Shown here: one piece after another, positions 10,131-19,724 of the stretch
Layout of the letters: every line of letters begins with the position of its first letter
How positions within the stretch are numbered: the stretch's first letter is position 1
Source: Fidelibacterota bacterium
GTDB taxonomy: Bacteria; Fidelibacterota; UBA8477; JABMPR01
Length of the DNA stretch: 56,638 nucleotides
NCBI GenBank assembly: GCA_018650445.1
Contig: JABIFX010000230.1
Span: forward strand, 1-56,638
Direction: 5' to 3'
The notes under the pieces: generated by a model
Seen by the model: the letters and a program-made list of their open reading frames with translations, nothing else
What the model was told of the DNA's origin: nothing
The model's database searches: none
Position numbers and translations under genes: made by a program

Positions 10131-11624
10131 CTATCCTTTTGATTCTGGACGCATCTGCGGAAACAGCAAAACGTCTCGAATGGATCTATTACCTGTAAGC
10201 AACATGACCAATCGATCAAGACCAATACCAACACCTCCTGTTGGGGGCATGCCGTATTCCATGGCCTGTAGAAAGTCTTCATCAAGTGATTGAGCTTCCT
10301 CATCTCCAGCAGCACGCAATGCAGATTGGGCTTCTAATCTCTCGCGTTGGTCAATGGGATCATTTAACTCTGTGAATGCATTAGCAAATTCATTTCCAGC
10401 AATAAACAGCTCAAATCTCTCAACAAAAGTCCCATCACTATCCCGTTTGTGTTTTGCCAGCGGTGATATGGCTTTTGGATATTCAGTTACAAACGTAGGA
10501 TGAATTAGATGTGGTTGTACCAATTCATCAAAGAGTGCGTCCAAAAGTTGGCCATAATTGGCATCACTGGCGGCATCGATCTTGTGTTCACGACAAACCT
10601 TGAGCAATTCGGCAGCATCAGCTTTGGACAAATCAACATTGGCATGTTTTTGTACAAGTTCTGCCATGGTAGCACGGTCAAAGGGCTTGGTCAGGTCAAT
10701 TTCGTGGTCATTGAATTCAAAGGTGCTTTGATCCAGATCTGTAGCTAAATGCTTGAAGAGTGACTCGACCTGATCCATAAGATAGAAATAATCAACATAG
10801 GCTTCATACCATTCAATGGCAGTAAATTCAGGATTGTGAGTACGATCCATACCTTCGTTTCTGAAGTTCCTGGAAAATTCGAAGACCTTTTCAAAGCCAC
10901 CAATAATCAGACGTTTTAGATAAAGTTCATCAGCTATACGCAAGAAGAGATCAATATCGAGAGCATTATGATGCGTTTTGAAAGGACGAGCGGAGGCGCC
11001 ACCATAGAGAGGCTGTAGAATGGGTGTTTCTACTTCCAGATAATCTGAATTATCAAAAAAGGTCCTAATGCTCCGATAAATCTTGGCCCTTTTGACGAAA
11101 GTTTCCTTTACATCAGGATTAACGATAAGATCAAGATAACGTTTTCGGTAACGCTGCTCTTTATCCTCAAATCCATCAAATAACTGACCATCCTTCTCTT
11201 TTACATTCGGCAGAGGTCTGATATTTTTGCTCAAGAGGGTTAGCTCATGAACTTTCAGGGTCTTTTCACCGGTGCGTGTAGTCATGAGTTCACCACTAAC
11301 ACCAACGAAATCGCCAATGTCAAGTTGCTTGAACATCATGTAAACATCAACACCAATATCATCACGACCGATGTATAGCTGCAATTTTCCGCTGCCATCC
11401 ATGATATTTGCAAAACTTGCTTTGCCCATGACGCGTCTGGACATAAGCCTACCAGCCAGTCGAGTTCCCTTTTTTCCCTGAAGATCATCAAATGACTCCA
11501 GGGCTTCAGTTATCAGATGACTTCGGTCAAAATTATGTGGATAGGGATTAATACCATCAGCTACCAGTGCTTTGATTTTTTCTTTACGCTGGTCGATGAT
11601 CTCATTTAAGGTTCGTTCACTCAT
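10131..11624 (-). CDS. lysS: Lysyl-tRNA synthetase, class II
   Basis: A 497-aa class IIb synthetase. An N-terminal OB-fold anticodon-binding domain (about 55-150, including AGRLMSRRVMGKASF) precedes the catalytic domain. Motif 2 is in the NFRNEGMDRTHNPEFT region and motif 3 is GVGIGLDRLVMLLTG near the C-terminus, ending DVLLFPQMRPE. Length is typical. The start codon shares one base with the prfB stop (TAATG), indicating translational coupling between release factor 2 and this synthetase, a common gene pair in bacteria. Confidence 0.97.
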   Translation of the reverse strand: MSERTLNEIIDQRKEKIKALVADGINPYPHNFDRSHLITEALESFDDLQGKKGTRLAGRLMSRRVMGKASFANIMDGSGKLQLYIGRDDIGVDVYMMFKQLDIGDFVGVSGELMTTRTGEKTLKVHELTLLSKNIRPLPNVKEKDGQLFDGFEDKEQRYRKRYLDLIVNPDVKETFVKRAKIYRSIRTFFDNSDYLEVETPILQPLYGGASARPFKTHHNALDIDLFLRIADELYLKRLIIGGFEKVFEFSRNFRNEGMDRTHNPEFTAIEWYEAYVDYFYLMDQVESLFKHLATDLDQSTFEFNDHEIDLTKPFDRATMAELVQKHANVDLSKADAAELLKVCREHKIDAASDANYGQLLDALFDELVQPHLIHPTFVTEYPKAISPLAKHKRDSDGTFVERFELFIAGNEFANAFTELNDPIDQRERLEAQSALRAAGDEEAQSLDEDFLQAMEYGMPPTGGVGIGLDRLVMLLTGNRSIRDVLLFPQMRPESKG

Positions 11625-12731
11625 TAGGATTCTTTTCCCATTTGATTCAATAAAAATGCTTTGATAAAACCGTCTATTTCACCATTCATGACGGCCTGTA
11701 TGTTTCCTGTTTCATGCTTTGTACGATGGTCTTTGACCATGGGGTATGGATGAAACACATAGGATCTAATCTGATTTCCCCAGCCAATATCTGTTTTGGA
11801 GGAGGCCAATTGATCCATTTTGGCCTGTTCCTTTTCCTTCTCAAGTTGATGAAGTCGGGCCTTGAGCATTTTCATGGCCGTTTCTTTATTTTTATGTTGA
11901 GATCGCTCGTTTTGGCATTGGACTACAATGCCTGTAGGAGCATGAGTTAGCCTTACGGCTGAATCAGTCTTGTTGATATGCTGTCCACCAGCACCACTGG
12001 CACGGTAGGTATCCACTCGCACCTCGCTCATATCGATGGTAATCTCAATTTCAGTCTCGTAGAGTGGATAAACATATACAGATGCAAATGAAGTATGTCG
12101 TCTTGAATTTGAATCAAAGGGGCTAATTCGCACAAGACGATGAATACCATTCTCTGCTTTCAAATATCCAAAGGCGAAATCACCTTTTACCTCGATAGTT
12201 GCATCTTTTAGACCTGCTTCATCGCCAGGTAGATAATCAAGTGCTTTCCAGTTCCACCCACGATTGTCAAACATGCGTGTGTACATACGATAAAGCATCT
12301 CAGCCCAGTCTTGAGATTCTGTTCCTCCAGCTCCCGGGTGAATAGTGACAATACAATTAAGCGCGTCATCTTCACTTGAGAGTAGCTGCCGCAACTCGTA
12401 GTCTTCCAGGGTGTTACGGAATTTCCGTAAAGATTTACTCAGATCGGGTGTCAGACTCTCATCTTGATCCTCAAGCGCCAATTCCATGAGGATATCAAGG
12501 TCTTCTTCATGTGTGAGGACATTCTCCCAATCGGAGATCTGAGATTCAAGTAAATTTATATTTTTGAGAGTTTCTTGAGCGGTAGACTGATTGGTCCAGA
12601 AATCATCTTTAACGGACAGTTCTTTTAAAACACCCAACTCTGATTCAACCTCAGAGAGGTCAAAGATGCCCCCTCAGCGTATCTAAACGCTGCTTAAGTC
12701 CACCCATTTCATCTCTGATTTCGTCAAACAT
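11624..12731 (-). CDS. prfB: Peptide chain release factor 2 (with programmed +1 frameshift)
   Basis: RF2 terminates translation at UGA and UAA. The gene is read as two segments. A 23-codon leader runs from ATG 12731 to CTT 12663, followed by in-frame TGA (12662-12660). After a +1 shift that skips T12662, the frame continues from GAC 12661 to 11624, giving 368 aa, close to the E. coli length of 365. The main part contains the RF2 specificity loop SPFDSNSRRHTSF and the GGQ motif in GAGGQHINKTDSAVRL. The leader begins MFDEIRDEMGGLKQRLDTLR, as in other RF2 proteins. The start immediately follows the stop of the SLBB gene, and the stop overlaps lysS by one base. Confidence 0.95.
12660..12677 (-). 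promoter_or_regulatory. prfB +1 frameshift site
   Basis: The minus strand reads CTGAGGGGGCATCTTTGA. An internal Shine-Dalgarno (AGGGGG) lies 3 nt before the slippery codon CTT, which precedes TGA and then C. This is the classic RF2 autoregulatory signal: low RF2 makes the ribosome pause at UGA and slip +1. Downstream frame continuity (DLSEVESELGV) confirms it. Confidence 0.93.
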
Positions 12732-13223
12732 TTACGTTGTCGTTCTAGTGTATAAATAATAACCATTGATCAAAGTTACCATCAGATTGATATAAGGAGT
12801 TGCTGTGCTGAGAATTTTCCAAATGGTACCTTTGACGATGATAGTATCATTGGGATATATCTTTGGAATATGCTTACTATCCCCTGTTTCAAGGAATTTT
12901 TCAACATTTGCAATGATAACTCGAGGTTCACCTTCTGTTTCGTTAAATCGAAGTATCCTGATATTGTCAAGCTTTGCCTTATCGGTAGGACCACCTACGT
13001 AACTGAGAATCGAGATAAGATCAGCATCACTGGGGACCAGTTTTACACCAGGTACCTTCACCTCACCCCAAATGCGAATTGACATGCTCAATTTTCCAGT
13101 CTCAGGGTCAATTATGTAGCGCGGATCCGCTTGACTTTGATCTTTATTCTGTGCCCACGAAACTTGTATCATCAACAGTAGAGTTAAGATTAATAGAATT
13201 CTTTTTTGCACACTTTGCCCCAT
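12732..13223 (-). CDS. Exported SLBB-domain protein (polysaccharide-export-like)
   Basis: A 163-aa protein from ATG 13223, starting with a clear signal peptide (MGQSVQKRILLILTLLLMIQ, cleavage after about VSWA). An SLBB/beta-grasp-like domain follows, with IWGEVKVPGVKLVPSDADL and ILSYVGGPTDKAKLDNIRI at about 48-90. A terminal hydrophobic helix spans about 140-160. It lacks the larger N-terminal Poly_export region of Wza-type exporters, so it is a stand-alone SLBB protein. It lies 16 nt after porV and abuts prfB (stop directly followed by the prfB ATG). The link to the PorU/PorV genes suggests a cell-envelope role; its exact function is unknown. An in-frame ATG at 13307 would overlap porV and lose the signal peptide. 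Confidence 0.7.
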   Translation of the reverse strand: MGQSVQKRILLILTLLLMIQVSWAQNKDQSQADPRYIIDPETGKLSMSIRIWGEVKVPGVKLVPSDADLISILSYVGGPTDKAKLDNIRILRFNETEGEPRVIIANVEKFLETGDSKHIPKIYPNDTIIVKGTIWKILSTATPYINLMVTLINGYYLYTRTTT

Positions 13224-13239
13224 ATCTCTTTGGACCCCA

Positions 13240-14235
13240 TTAAAAATGGTAATTAATTCCAATTTTTTGAATGTTTGCCAACTCATGTTGACTAAACGTG
13301 TAATCAATAATAAACTTTTTTAAGCCAATGCCAAGACCTAAGGAAGACGTGTATCCATCGTGGCCTCCTCTCAGGAAAATAATGTCCTTCACCTCGAGCC
13401 CAATACCATATTGCTTAACGTCTGTATACCTAGTCTGGATAGAGGTCGTAATTGTAAGTTGAGTTGCATATTTTGGAAAATTTTGTGTTATGGAAAAACC
13501 TCCAGCCAGGCTCCTTTTAATAGCGTCCTGGTGTTTTGTGGTCCAGTAAACTGGTGTATCTAAAATATCACTTAGAAACAAACCAATACCAAACTCAGTC
13601 CTGCTTAATACCCTACTCATACCTGCAAGATTAAAGAAAAGTTGACTCCCAATATCTAATCCAAATCCCAATCCTCGGTTATCCACTAAAACTTTATCGA
13701 TGTACTTTGCTGAGATTCCCAGTGGTACTCTGCATGGTATTTTGAAGAATTTCCAACCCAGGTTTAATTCAAATTCAAATTGTCGAGCTAGAGTAATGAA
13801 GGCTCCATCCTCTCGATAATCAATGATACTTGCGTTGGAGTTATCCAGTGTGAGAACAGAATCTCGTCTATCGGAAGGGGTCAATCCAGATAAATTGGGT
13901 CTTGAGAACAAGTCATCAACTGAACTATGAATCAGAGTAACACCAAGTACGTACGAATCCCCCAGGCGATATTTTCCTTCGAGCCCCAAGTTGTTTGAGA
14001 GCCCTTGAAAATCCTGATATACTAGACTCAGATGCCCAGCCCGGTCACCTATAGCAAATCCAGCAGGATTATTCAAAGCATGACCCGATCCAACCCTGGC
14101 AGCCACCGAACTATATCCGAGTGATTGAACCTGTGGATGATGACTGGCCAGCAGGAAGGCATCGGCATATTCTCCTGCAAACAAGATATGAGCCCCAATG
14201 GCAATCAGAAAAATGGATTTCTGAATAACTCTCAT
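13240..14235 (-). CDS. PorV/PorQ-family outer-membrane beta-barrel protein
   Basis: A 331-aa protein with a signal peptide (MRVIQKSIFLIAIGAHILFA) and a barrel-like pattern of alternating strands ending in ...KIGINYHF, a terminal aromatic typical of outer-membrane barrels. The segment after the signal (SLGYSSVAARVGSGHALNNPAGFA) resembles the start of PorV/UPF0164 family proteins. In Bacteroidota, PorV carries type IX secretion cargo to the PorU sortase. Its ATG overlaps the porU stop (ATGA), and that pairing is the best evidence for the role. Sequence similarity alone is moderate, so a generic PorV-like transporter or scaffold is the safest reading. Confidence 0.72.
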   Translation of the reverse strand: MRVIQKSIFLIAIGAHILFAGEYADAFLLASHHPQVQSLGYSSVAARVGSGHALNNPAGFAIGDRAGHLSLVYQDFQGLSNNLGLEGKYRLGDSYVLGVTLIHSSVDDLFSRPNLSGLTPSDRRDSVLTLDNSNASIIDYREDGAFITLARQFEFELNLGWKFFKIPCRVPLGISAKYIDKVLVDNRGLGFGLDIGSQLFFNLAGMSRVLSRTEFGIGLFLSDILDTPVYWTTKHQDAIKRSLAGGFSITQNFPKYATQLTITTSIQTRYTDVKQYGIGLEVKDIIFLRGGHDGYTSSLGLGIGLKKFIIDYTFSQHELANIQKIGINYHF

Positions 14236-17200
14236 CGGTTTTTCACCATCTTCCCAACCGGACCAAGAATCTCTTCATCATCCAATTGACCTTTGATACG
14301 GTAGAAGTAGACTCCGTTTGCAACAAAGTCGTTTGAACGATCACGACCGTTCCAGGGGACTTCATGGTATCCAATAGATCCAAGACCAATGCTCACCCGT
14401 GCGTTAAATAAATCAATAGTGTGAACCTTATATCCCGATAGGGTGAAAATTTCTATTGCCACATCATCCAGAGGTTGGGTGAGCTCGTAGATGATAAGTG
14501 TTTCTCCCTCAAAGGGATTAGGGAAATTACCATAATCATAGATTGCCGCACTTCCAGCAACCACACCCGAAATTGTGACTTCATCTGACCAGTTTCCCAA
14601 TGCATCACTCATCTGATAAGAAATGTTGTGCTCGCCAACTTCGAGATCGAGAGCTATGATGGCACTAAGGATCTGACCAGACTGGGTCGTATCCCCCAAT
14701 TGTGTCTCCACAGGTGTTCCATCAACGGTGACCTGAACACTTGCTGCATCCCAGGAGAAACCATTTTCATCTTCTCCCAATAGATTGAGGTGACTGGATT
14801 CCAGCAAATAATCACCATCAAAGAATAGTTGTCCCTCAATCATCATGGATACATCTGGACCTGAATAATCTTGTTTTACACCCATAGCAATCAAACCATT
14901 TCCATTCAACGAATAGATGCCTGGCTGAATTGGTTTCATGTATTCCCAGGCCGATAGGTTGAGATCCTTCCTAAACAGTTGACGGTTGGATTGGACTCTG
15001 AGGGTGGGACTTTGATCTGAGAATTCAATCAAATAAATTATTGAGTCCTGGTACAGTATTACGCCTGGTAAAGCTGATATAGCCTCACTGTAGGGCCTGA
15101 TTCTAACCCATGATGTATCACCTTGGTCTCCAGATATACTTCCACTTGACCAAAGTTGGAGCGTATCAGCTGACTCCCCATTGAATGTGATGCCTAATCC
15201 GGGTATAATCTGATAATACTCAGAGATCAAAACCCTGGACAGGGTATTGTCAGTGACCTCCCCATCGTTAATGATATTCAATGAAGCAATGACTTCAACA
15301 GTATCAATTCCGAATATCACGGGGTGAAAGACTGAATTATTTCCTTCATATATCTCAACAGTTTTATGTGTTATTTGATCACCACCTGAAAAGGCTGCTT
15401 CAAAATGCATGGTAGCTGTTGTTACACTCTGCCCGCTCAACGAATAATCAATATATACACCACTAATATTATCTTTAACTCCAACCCTTATGTCACTGAC
15501 TATCAGCGAGATATCACGAGGAAGGAATAATGTGAAAGTGTTTGAGGTTTGAATATGAGCTCCCTGAGAGAAGGCCGAAAAAGAGTAATAGGTGGTCGAA
15601 GTTCCTGCAGCCAATCGGGTGGTATCCGCAAGCTCCCACCACTCTCCATCTCTATTGAGTTCTATGCGGGCCTGATTGGATCCAGAAAGTACGAGAAGCA
15701 TGCTGTCAACTTGTATAGTAGAGCTATGAAACTTCACTCGAATGGGCAGGATTGGAGAATTGGACAATGCTTCTGCTGTGGGTGGTTGATGTTCAAACCA
15801 ATCCGAAGATATCGAGTAAGCTGCATAGCCCTGGACAGAAGATTCATTTTCTCCCCTATCCAGAGTAAAGATTGTCCTTCCCATTCCCACGGGGGCAGAT
15901 GCTTCCTGGGAAATAATAAAATTTGAATTTGGTTGGGTCGGATATGTTTGGGGTAAGGACCACCAGGGTTCATTGTTTGCATTTACCGGTAACAGATTCA
16001 TGTCTCCAGCTGTGCTACCCACATAATTCAGACTTAACTGCTCGGTGGTTTCGTAAATGGGCTTCTCTGACACCAAAGATTCTTGTATTTCAGGACGGAG
16101 TAAGCGTGTAGTTGGGTCCCCAAGATAATTATACTGGAACAGCATGGATGGCTTTAGATAATCGTACCCACTATTAGCCAGGAAGTATTCCATCCGAGCA
16201 ATATTGATGATCTCCCCTACCGTTTTGTCATCCTCAAGCAGTCGCCTCATGAGTGGTTGTATCATTAAATAATCATTGATGACCCACCCCACTCCAGAGG
16301 ACCCAAACCATCCAATAGCCCCTGTAGGCGATTCTGAAATCACAACCTCTCCTAATCCCCTTGTTTGTGCAAATGAAGCCGTAAAACAAGTCATACTGGT
16401 CACGAATGCTGGAGGTGTGGTTTCATCCAAATAGTTAATATCATCTCTTACAAAGAGGGATCTGTCTGCCCAGACAGCCCCGCCACCATGTCCCAGAAAA
16501 TTGATGAGAAGCTTCCCCCGATTCCAGTGCTCTATCAATGAATCCGTATCACCCCAGAAGATTTGCCCCTCAGAGTCACGATCGATAAATATCCTGGAAG
16601 GCATGTAAGCTGGAGGTACTGTATTTCTCAGGATTGACTGGCTCTGAGTTTTGAAGGTTGCATCAAATCCGGCAATAGTAATGAGTTCGTTTTGCCAGGT
16701 ACCAAAATTTTCTCCTGAACCATAGTTTATGAGTTTGGTAATTGAGGTATTTAGATCTTCAATGTCATTGCAGGGAATTCTGCCAATGTGAATATCTGGA
16801 AGGTAATCATCACCATTTAAAAGACTGTACCAATAATCTGCCTCAGCTGCTCCCCAACCATAGGTTTGCATATAGAAAGTAGGAATATTCTGAATTCGAG
16901 TGTCGCGCTTGACCTGTTGCGGATTTGATATGGCATCACCAAACAGCACGGCATATTCTGGATGGGAAGACCAATGGTTGTTCGCATATCGTAAAAAGGA
17001 TTTGATGGCCAGGGGTGAGTGTATGCCCCAATTGAACTCATCATATATATCTGCTACAGAGACAGCAATTGGATTCCACCCCTCACTCCGCTTAAACTCC
17101 AGGTAGGGTTCCATATCTTCCATAAATTGTGGAATGGTGATGACGATCATATCTGCATCTTGTTCTCGCAGTAGCGCTGTCGTGTCGATTATCGTTTTGA

Positions 17201-18878
17201 GAGGTTGCAATATCCCATCTTGACTGGCAGCCCAATAATCAGGTGTAGCCTCTGTAGAGTGATCCTGGAATACCAGACTATATTCCGGTTGAACTTCATC
17301 CCAGTTTTCCCGAATGGTAAAGCCAGTAATTTTTGAGAGTCCCTCTTTGTAGAGAACCAACCCATGGGATTGAAATCCCTGGATCTCATATTCAAGATTG
17401 GTTGAGGGGTTGATAAATGATTTTCTAAACCTTAGTTGGTTTTCATGAGCTTTCAGAAGATGCTCATAACCAATTTCAATCCAATTCAACACGATCTTAT
17501 CATAATTCCCCGGTTCCGTGCTGACGGGAGCGAATACAGCAAGCGTATTGTCACCATTTGCAGCAAGGATATTATGTGAAAGGTTCAGTGCCGATGGTGA
17601 TGTGAGGACATACTCCTCTTGTTGAGTCCAACTACCATCACCAATAGAATGATCATTCATGAAAGCATAAAGAGTGTGACTTTTCACTTCACCAGCTGTT
17701 TCACTATAGGTAAGACCGTGAAGGCCAAGTGATACTTGCAGATTTTCACTGGATCCCCGGAAGGGGTTGGGTAGAAAATAGTCCACTTCTTTGGTAACAC
17801 CAGAATTGACAGATTCCCAGAAGAAATGATCCCTGGTAATACTGGGCATATCGGTATCGACCTGCCCCAACCTTTCAAAATCATTGTCCTCTTCTATATG
17901 AATATGGTCCCAGAATGTGGATGGTCTGACGGGAGTTAAGTCAACCAGGGCACCTGATTCTTCAACAAAGCGTAAACCATCAGCCCCACCCCAATCAAGC
18001 CAATAAACATTTATATCAGAAAAAGCATCGTAAAATTGAGTTTCACCATCGAAATATTTTTGCCTGCCAATAAAATCAAAATAGTCACCTGAATTAAAGA
18101 TGTCATCACCATGATCATTGACATGAATAGCCTGTTGCTCACCACGTTCTCTCAAGATTAAAGATCGACTGCCTATTCGCTCAGAAGGAAAATCATCCAT
18201 TTGCGAGAGGGAATCATAATAAATGCGGTATATACCATCTCTGAGGACATGCAGCTTGAGTTTACCCTGACCCAACCCAGAATTATTTTCAGAAAAAGTC
18301 CGGGTAGGCGTAGGAAAGTACTGATTTAGATAAAGCTCTTCATTTTCCGGCTGAGTTGGTGTCCATAGATCTGTGCGAATATTCACAGTTATGCGTTCAG
18401 GAATGGTTAATTGATCATCACTATCGTTAAATTCGGCCCCCCTGACATTCACGGCCCATAATTGATATCCATCTGCGTCCTTGATATGCTTAAGGCTGAC
18501 TATTTCATTGCTCAAAGGATATGACTGTTGTGTTTGAAGATCCATTCCTTTTGCTTGTTCCACATGAGCAGGTTGATATTCAGACACTGGAAGTGACCGG
18601 GTAATACCCAGGTCAAAATTAATAATCGGGGGTCCAGCCAGTGAGAAAATCATTTTTGATTTTACGGGAATTGTAAAACCATTATCCAGAACGGTTTGAT
18701 TCCACCCCGAGTATTCAAGACCACCTGGTTTAATTGAGATATCATTGATGTTTGGGATATCAATGGTCCAGATAATTTCGGAGTGTGAGTTTGCATTTTC
18801 TGTGGAGCTTGTATGCTGCACAGAGTCAGCTGAGAGAAAGGATCCCAGAATAAGAATCCATATCAGCGTTTGTCGCAT
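14232..18878 (-). CDS. porU: Type IX secretion C25 (gingipain-like) sortase PorU
   Basis: A 1548-aa secreted protein with signal peptide MRQTLIWILILGSFLSA. A long beta-rich N-terminal half is followed by a C25 caspase-fold peptidase domain starting near residue 575 (DADMIVITIPQFMEDM). The catalytic pair is His in FLGHGGGAVW (about 797) and Cys in SMTCFTASF (about 831), some 34 residues apart, similar to gingipain R. After Ig-like regions it ends with an FlgD-like/type IX C-terminal domain (about 1445-1548, NFPNPFEGETLI then WNGRDRSNDFVANGVYFYRI). PorU removes C-terminal sorting signals and attaches cargo to the surface. The length is greater than the P. gingivalis protein. It starts 1 nt after the cdaA stop and overlaps porV by 4 nt. 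Confidence 0.85.
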   Translation of the reverse strand: MRQTLIWILILGSFLSADSVQHTSSTENANSHSEIIWTIDIPNINDISIKPGGLEYSGWNQTVLDNGFTIPVKSKMIFSLAGPPIINFDLGITRSLPVSEYQPAHVEQAKGMDLQTQQSYPLSNEIVSLKHIKDADGYQLWAVNVRGAEFNDSDDQLTIPERITVNIRTDLWTPTQPENEELYLNQYFPTPTRTFSENNSGLGQGKLKLHVLRDGIYRIYYDSLSQMDDFPSERIGSRSLILRERGEQQAIHVNDHGDDIFNSGDYFDFIGRQKYFDGETQFYDAFSDINVYWLDWGGADGLRFVEESGALVDLTPVRPSTFWDHIHIEEDNDFERLGQVDTDMPSITRDHFFWESVNSGVTKEVDYFLPNPFRGSSENLQVSLGLHGLTYSETAGEVKSHTLYAFMNDHSIGDGSWTQQEEYVLTSPSALNLSHNILAANGDNTLAVFAPVSTEPGNYDKIVLNWIEIGYEHLLKAHENQLRFRKSFINPSTNLEYEIQGFQSHGLVLYKEGLSKITGFTIRENWDEVQPEYSLVFQDHSTEATPDYWAASQDGILQPLKTIIDTTALLREQDADMIVITIPQFMEDMEPYLEFKRSEGWNPIAVSVADIYDEFNWGIHSPLAIKSFLRYANNHWSSHPEYAVLFGDAISNPQQVKRDTRIQNIPTFYMQTYGWGAAEADYWYSLLNGDDYLPDIHIGRIPCNDIEDLNTSITKLINYGSGENFGTWQNELITIAGFDATFKTQSQSILRNTVPPAYMPSRIFIDRDSEGQIFWGDTDSLIEHWNRGKLLINFLGHGGGAVWADRSLFVRDDINYLDETTPPAFVTSMTCFTASFAQTRGLGEVVISESPTGAIGWFGSSGVGWVINDYLMIQPLMRRLLEDDKTVGEIINIARMEYFLANSGYDYLKPSMLFQYNYLGDPTTRLLRPEIQESLVSEKPIYETTEQLSLNYVGSTAGDMNLLPVNANNEPWWSLPQTYPTQPNSNFIISQEASAPVGMGRTIFTLDRGENESSVQGYAAYSISSDWFEHQPPTAEALSNSPILPIRVKFHSSTIQVDSMLLVLSGSNQARIELNRDGEWWELADTTRLAAGTSTTYYSFSAFSQGAHIQTSNTFTLFLPRDISLIVSDIRVGVKDNISGVYIDYSLSGQSVTTATMHFEAAFSGGDQITHKTVEIYEGNNSVFHPVIFGIDTVEVIASLNIINDGEVTDNTLSRVLISEYYQIIPGLGITFNGESADTLQLWSSGSISGDQGDTSWVRIRPYSEAISALPGVILYQDSIIYLIEFSDQSPTLRVQSNRQLFRKDLNLSAWEYMKPIQPGIYSLNGNGLIAMGVKQDYSGPDVSMMIEGQLFFDGDYLLESSHLNLLGEDENGFSWDAASVQVTVDGTPVETQLGDTTQSGQILSAIIALDLEVGEHNISYQMSDALGNWSDEVTISGVVAGSAAIYDYGNFPNPFEGETLIIYELTQPLDDVAIEIFTLSGYKVHTIDLFNARVSIGLGSIGYHEVPWNGRDRSNDFVANGVYFYRIKGQLDDEEILGPVGKMVKNR

Positions 18879-18879
18879 A

Positions 18880-19716
18880 TTATATAATCAGATTATTTAG
18901 CACTTTGCGCAATTGAATCTCATCAAGACCACGTTTCATTACCCCGTTATGGACATGTGAAAGTGTACCCGTTTCCTCAGAAACTACAAGAATGTGAGCA
19001 TCTGTCTCTTCAGAGAGTCCTAATGCAGCAAGATGTCGCGTCCCCAGCTTCATTCTAGCACCCTGAGGCTCCTCTGATAAGGGAAGAATACATTTGGCTG
19101 ATTCAATCACTTCATGGCTGATAATAACCGCTCCATCATGCAATGGTGATGTAGGATTAAATATGGAAACAAGGAGTTCGGCTGAAACTCTGGCATTAAT
19201 TGAAGCAGATTTTTCTTTGATGTGTTTTAGTCCGACCTCGCCTTCCATAACAATCAACATACCCCATTTGCGTTCCTGGCAAATAACGACAGCATCAGAA
19301 ATTTCGCCCACCATGGCTAGATTCTTCACTCGAAATAGATAGCGTACAACAGGAATCTGCCCGAGGTAGATCAGAATACGCCTCAGCTCAGGTTGAAAGA
19401 GGATAACAACTGCAATAACCCAGACTGTGGAAAGATTGGACAGGAGCCAGGACATCCCATGTAGTTCTGCCCAGCGCACAATAACTGATAAGAGAATGAG
19501 AATGAGGATACCCGAAAGCAATTGTGCTGCTCTAGTGCCCCTAAATATTTTGTACAATGAATACAGCACAAAGGAAACAGCGAGAATATCTACAACATCG
19601 TAGACCCGCACAGATAGGAATGCGAGTGAGAAGAGCTCATAACGCCAAAAGTATACCGTGACGGAAGCAACCAGAAGTCCAAGGACGATAAAGAGTATAT
19701 TTTTTTTATCAGGCAC
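18880..19716 (-). CDS. cdaA: Diadenylate cyclase CdaA (c-di-AMP synthase)
   Basis: A 278-aa membrane protein with N-terminal hydrophobic segments (about 5-25, 34-54, 65-100) and a DisA_N cyclase domain. The domain contains LHDGAVII (DGA motif, about 193-195) and LGTRHLAALGLSEETDA (about 225-240). The third position of the usual RHR motif is Leu229 here. It makes the second messenger c-di-AMP from two ATP. It follows folP by 8 nt and precedes porU by 1 nt. The tilS-hpt-ftsH-folP-cdaA order resembles housekeeping orders in other bacteria; the attached porU/porV pair is less usual. Confidence 0.9.
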   Translation of the reverse strand: MPDKKNILFIVLGLLVASVTVYFWRYELFSLAFLSVRVYDVVDILAVSFVLYSLYKIFRGTRAAQLLSGILILILLSVIVRWAELHGMSWLLSNLSTVWVIAVVILFQPELRRILIYLGQIPVVRYLFRVKNLAMVGEISDAVVICQERKWGMLIVMEGEVGLKHIKEKSASINARVSAELLVSIFNPTSPLHDGAVIISHEVIESAKCILPLSEEPQGARMKLGTRHLAALGLSEETDAHILVVSEETGTLSHVHNGVMKRGLDEIQLRKVLNNLII

Positions 19717-19724
19717 AGTTCAAT

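Noticed and set aside
12637-12731. prfB as a frameshifted pseudogene
   Set aside because: The internal TGA, slippery CTT and SD-like AGGGGG are the conserved RF2 regulatory frameshift, so the gene is intact.
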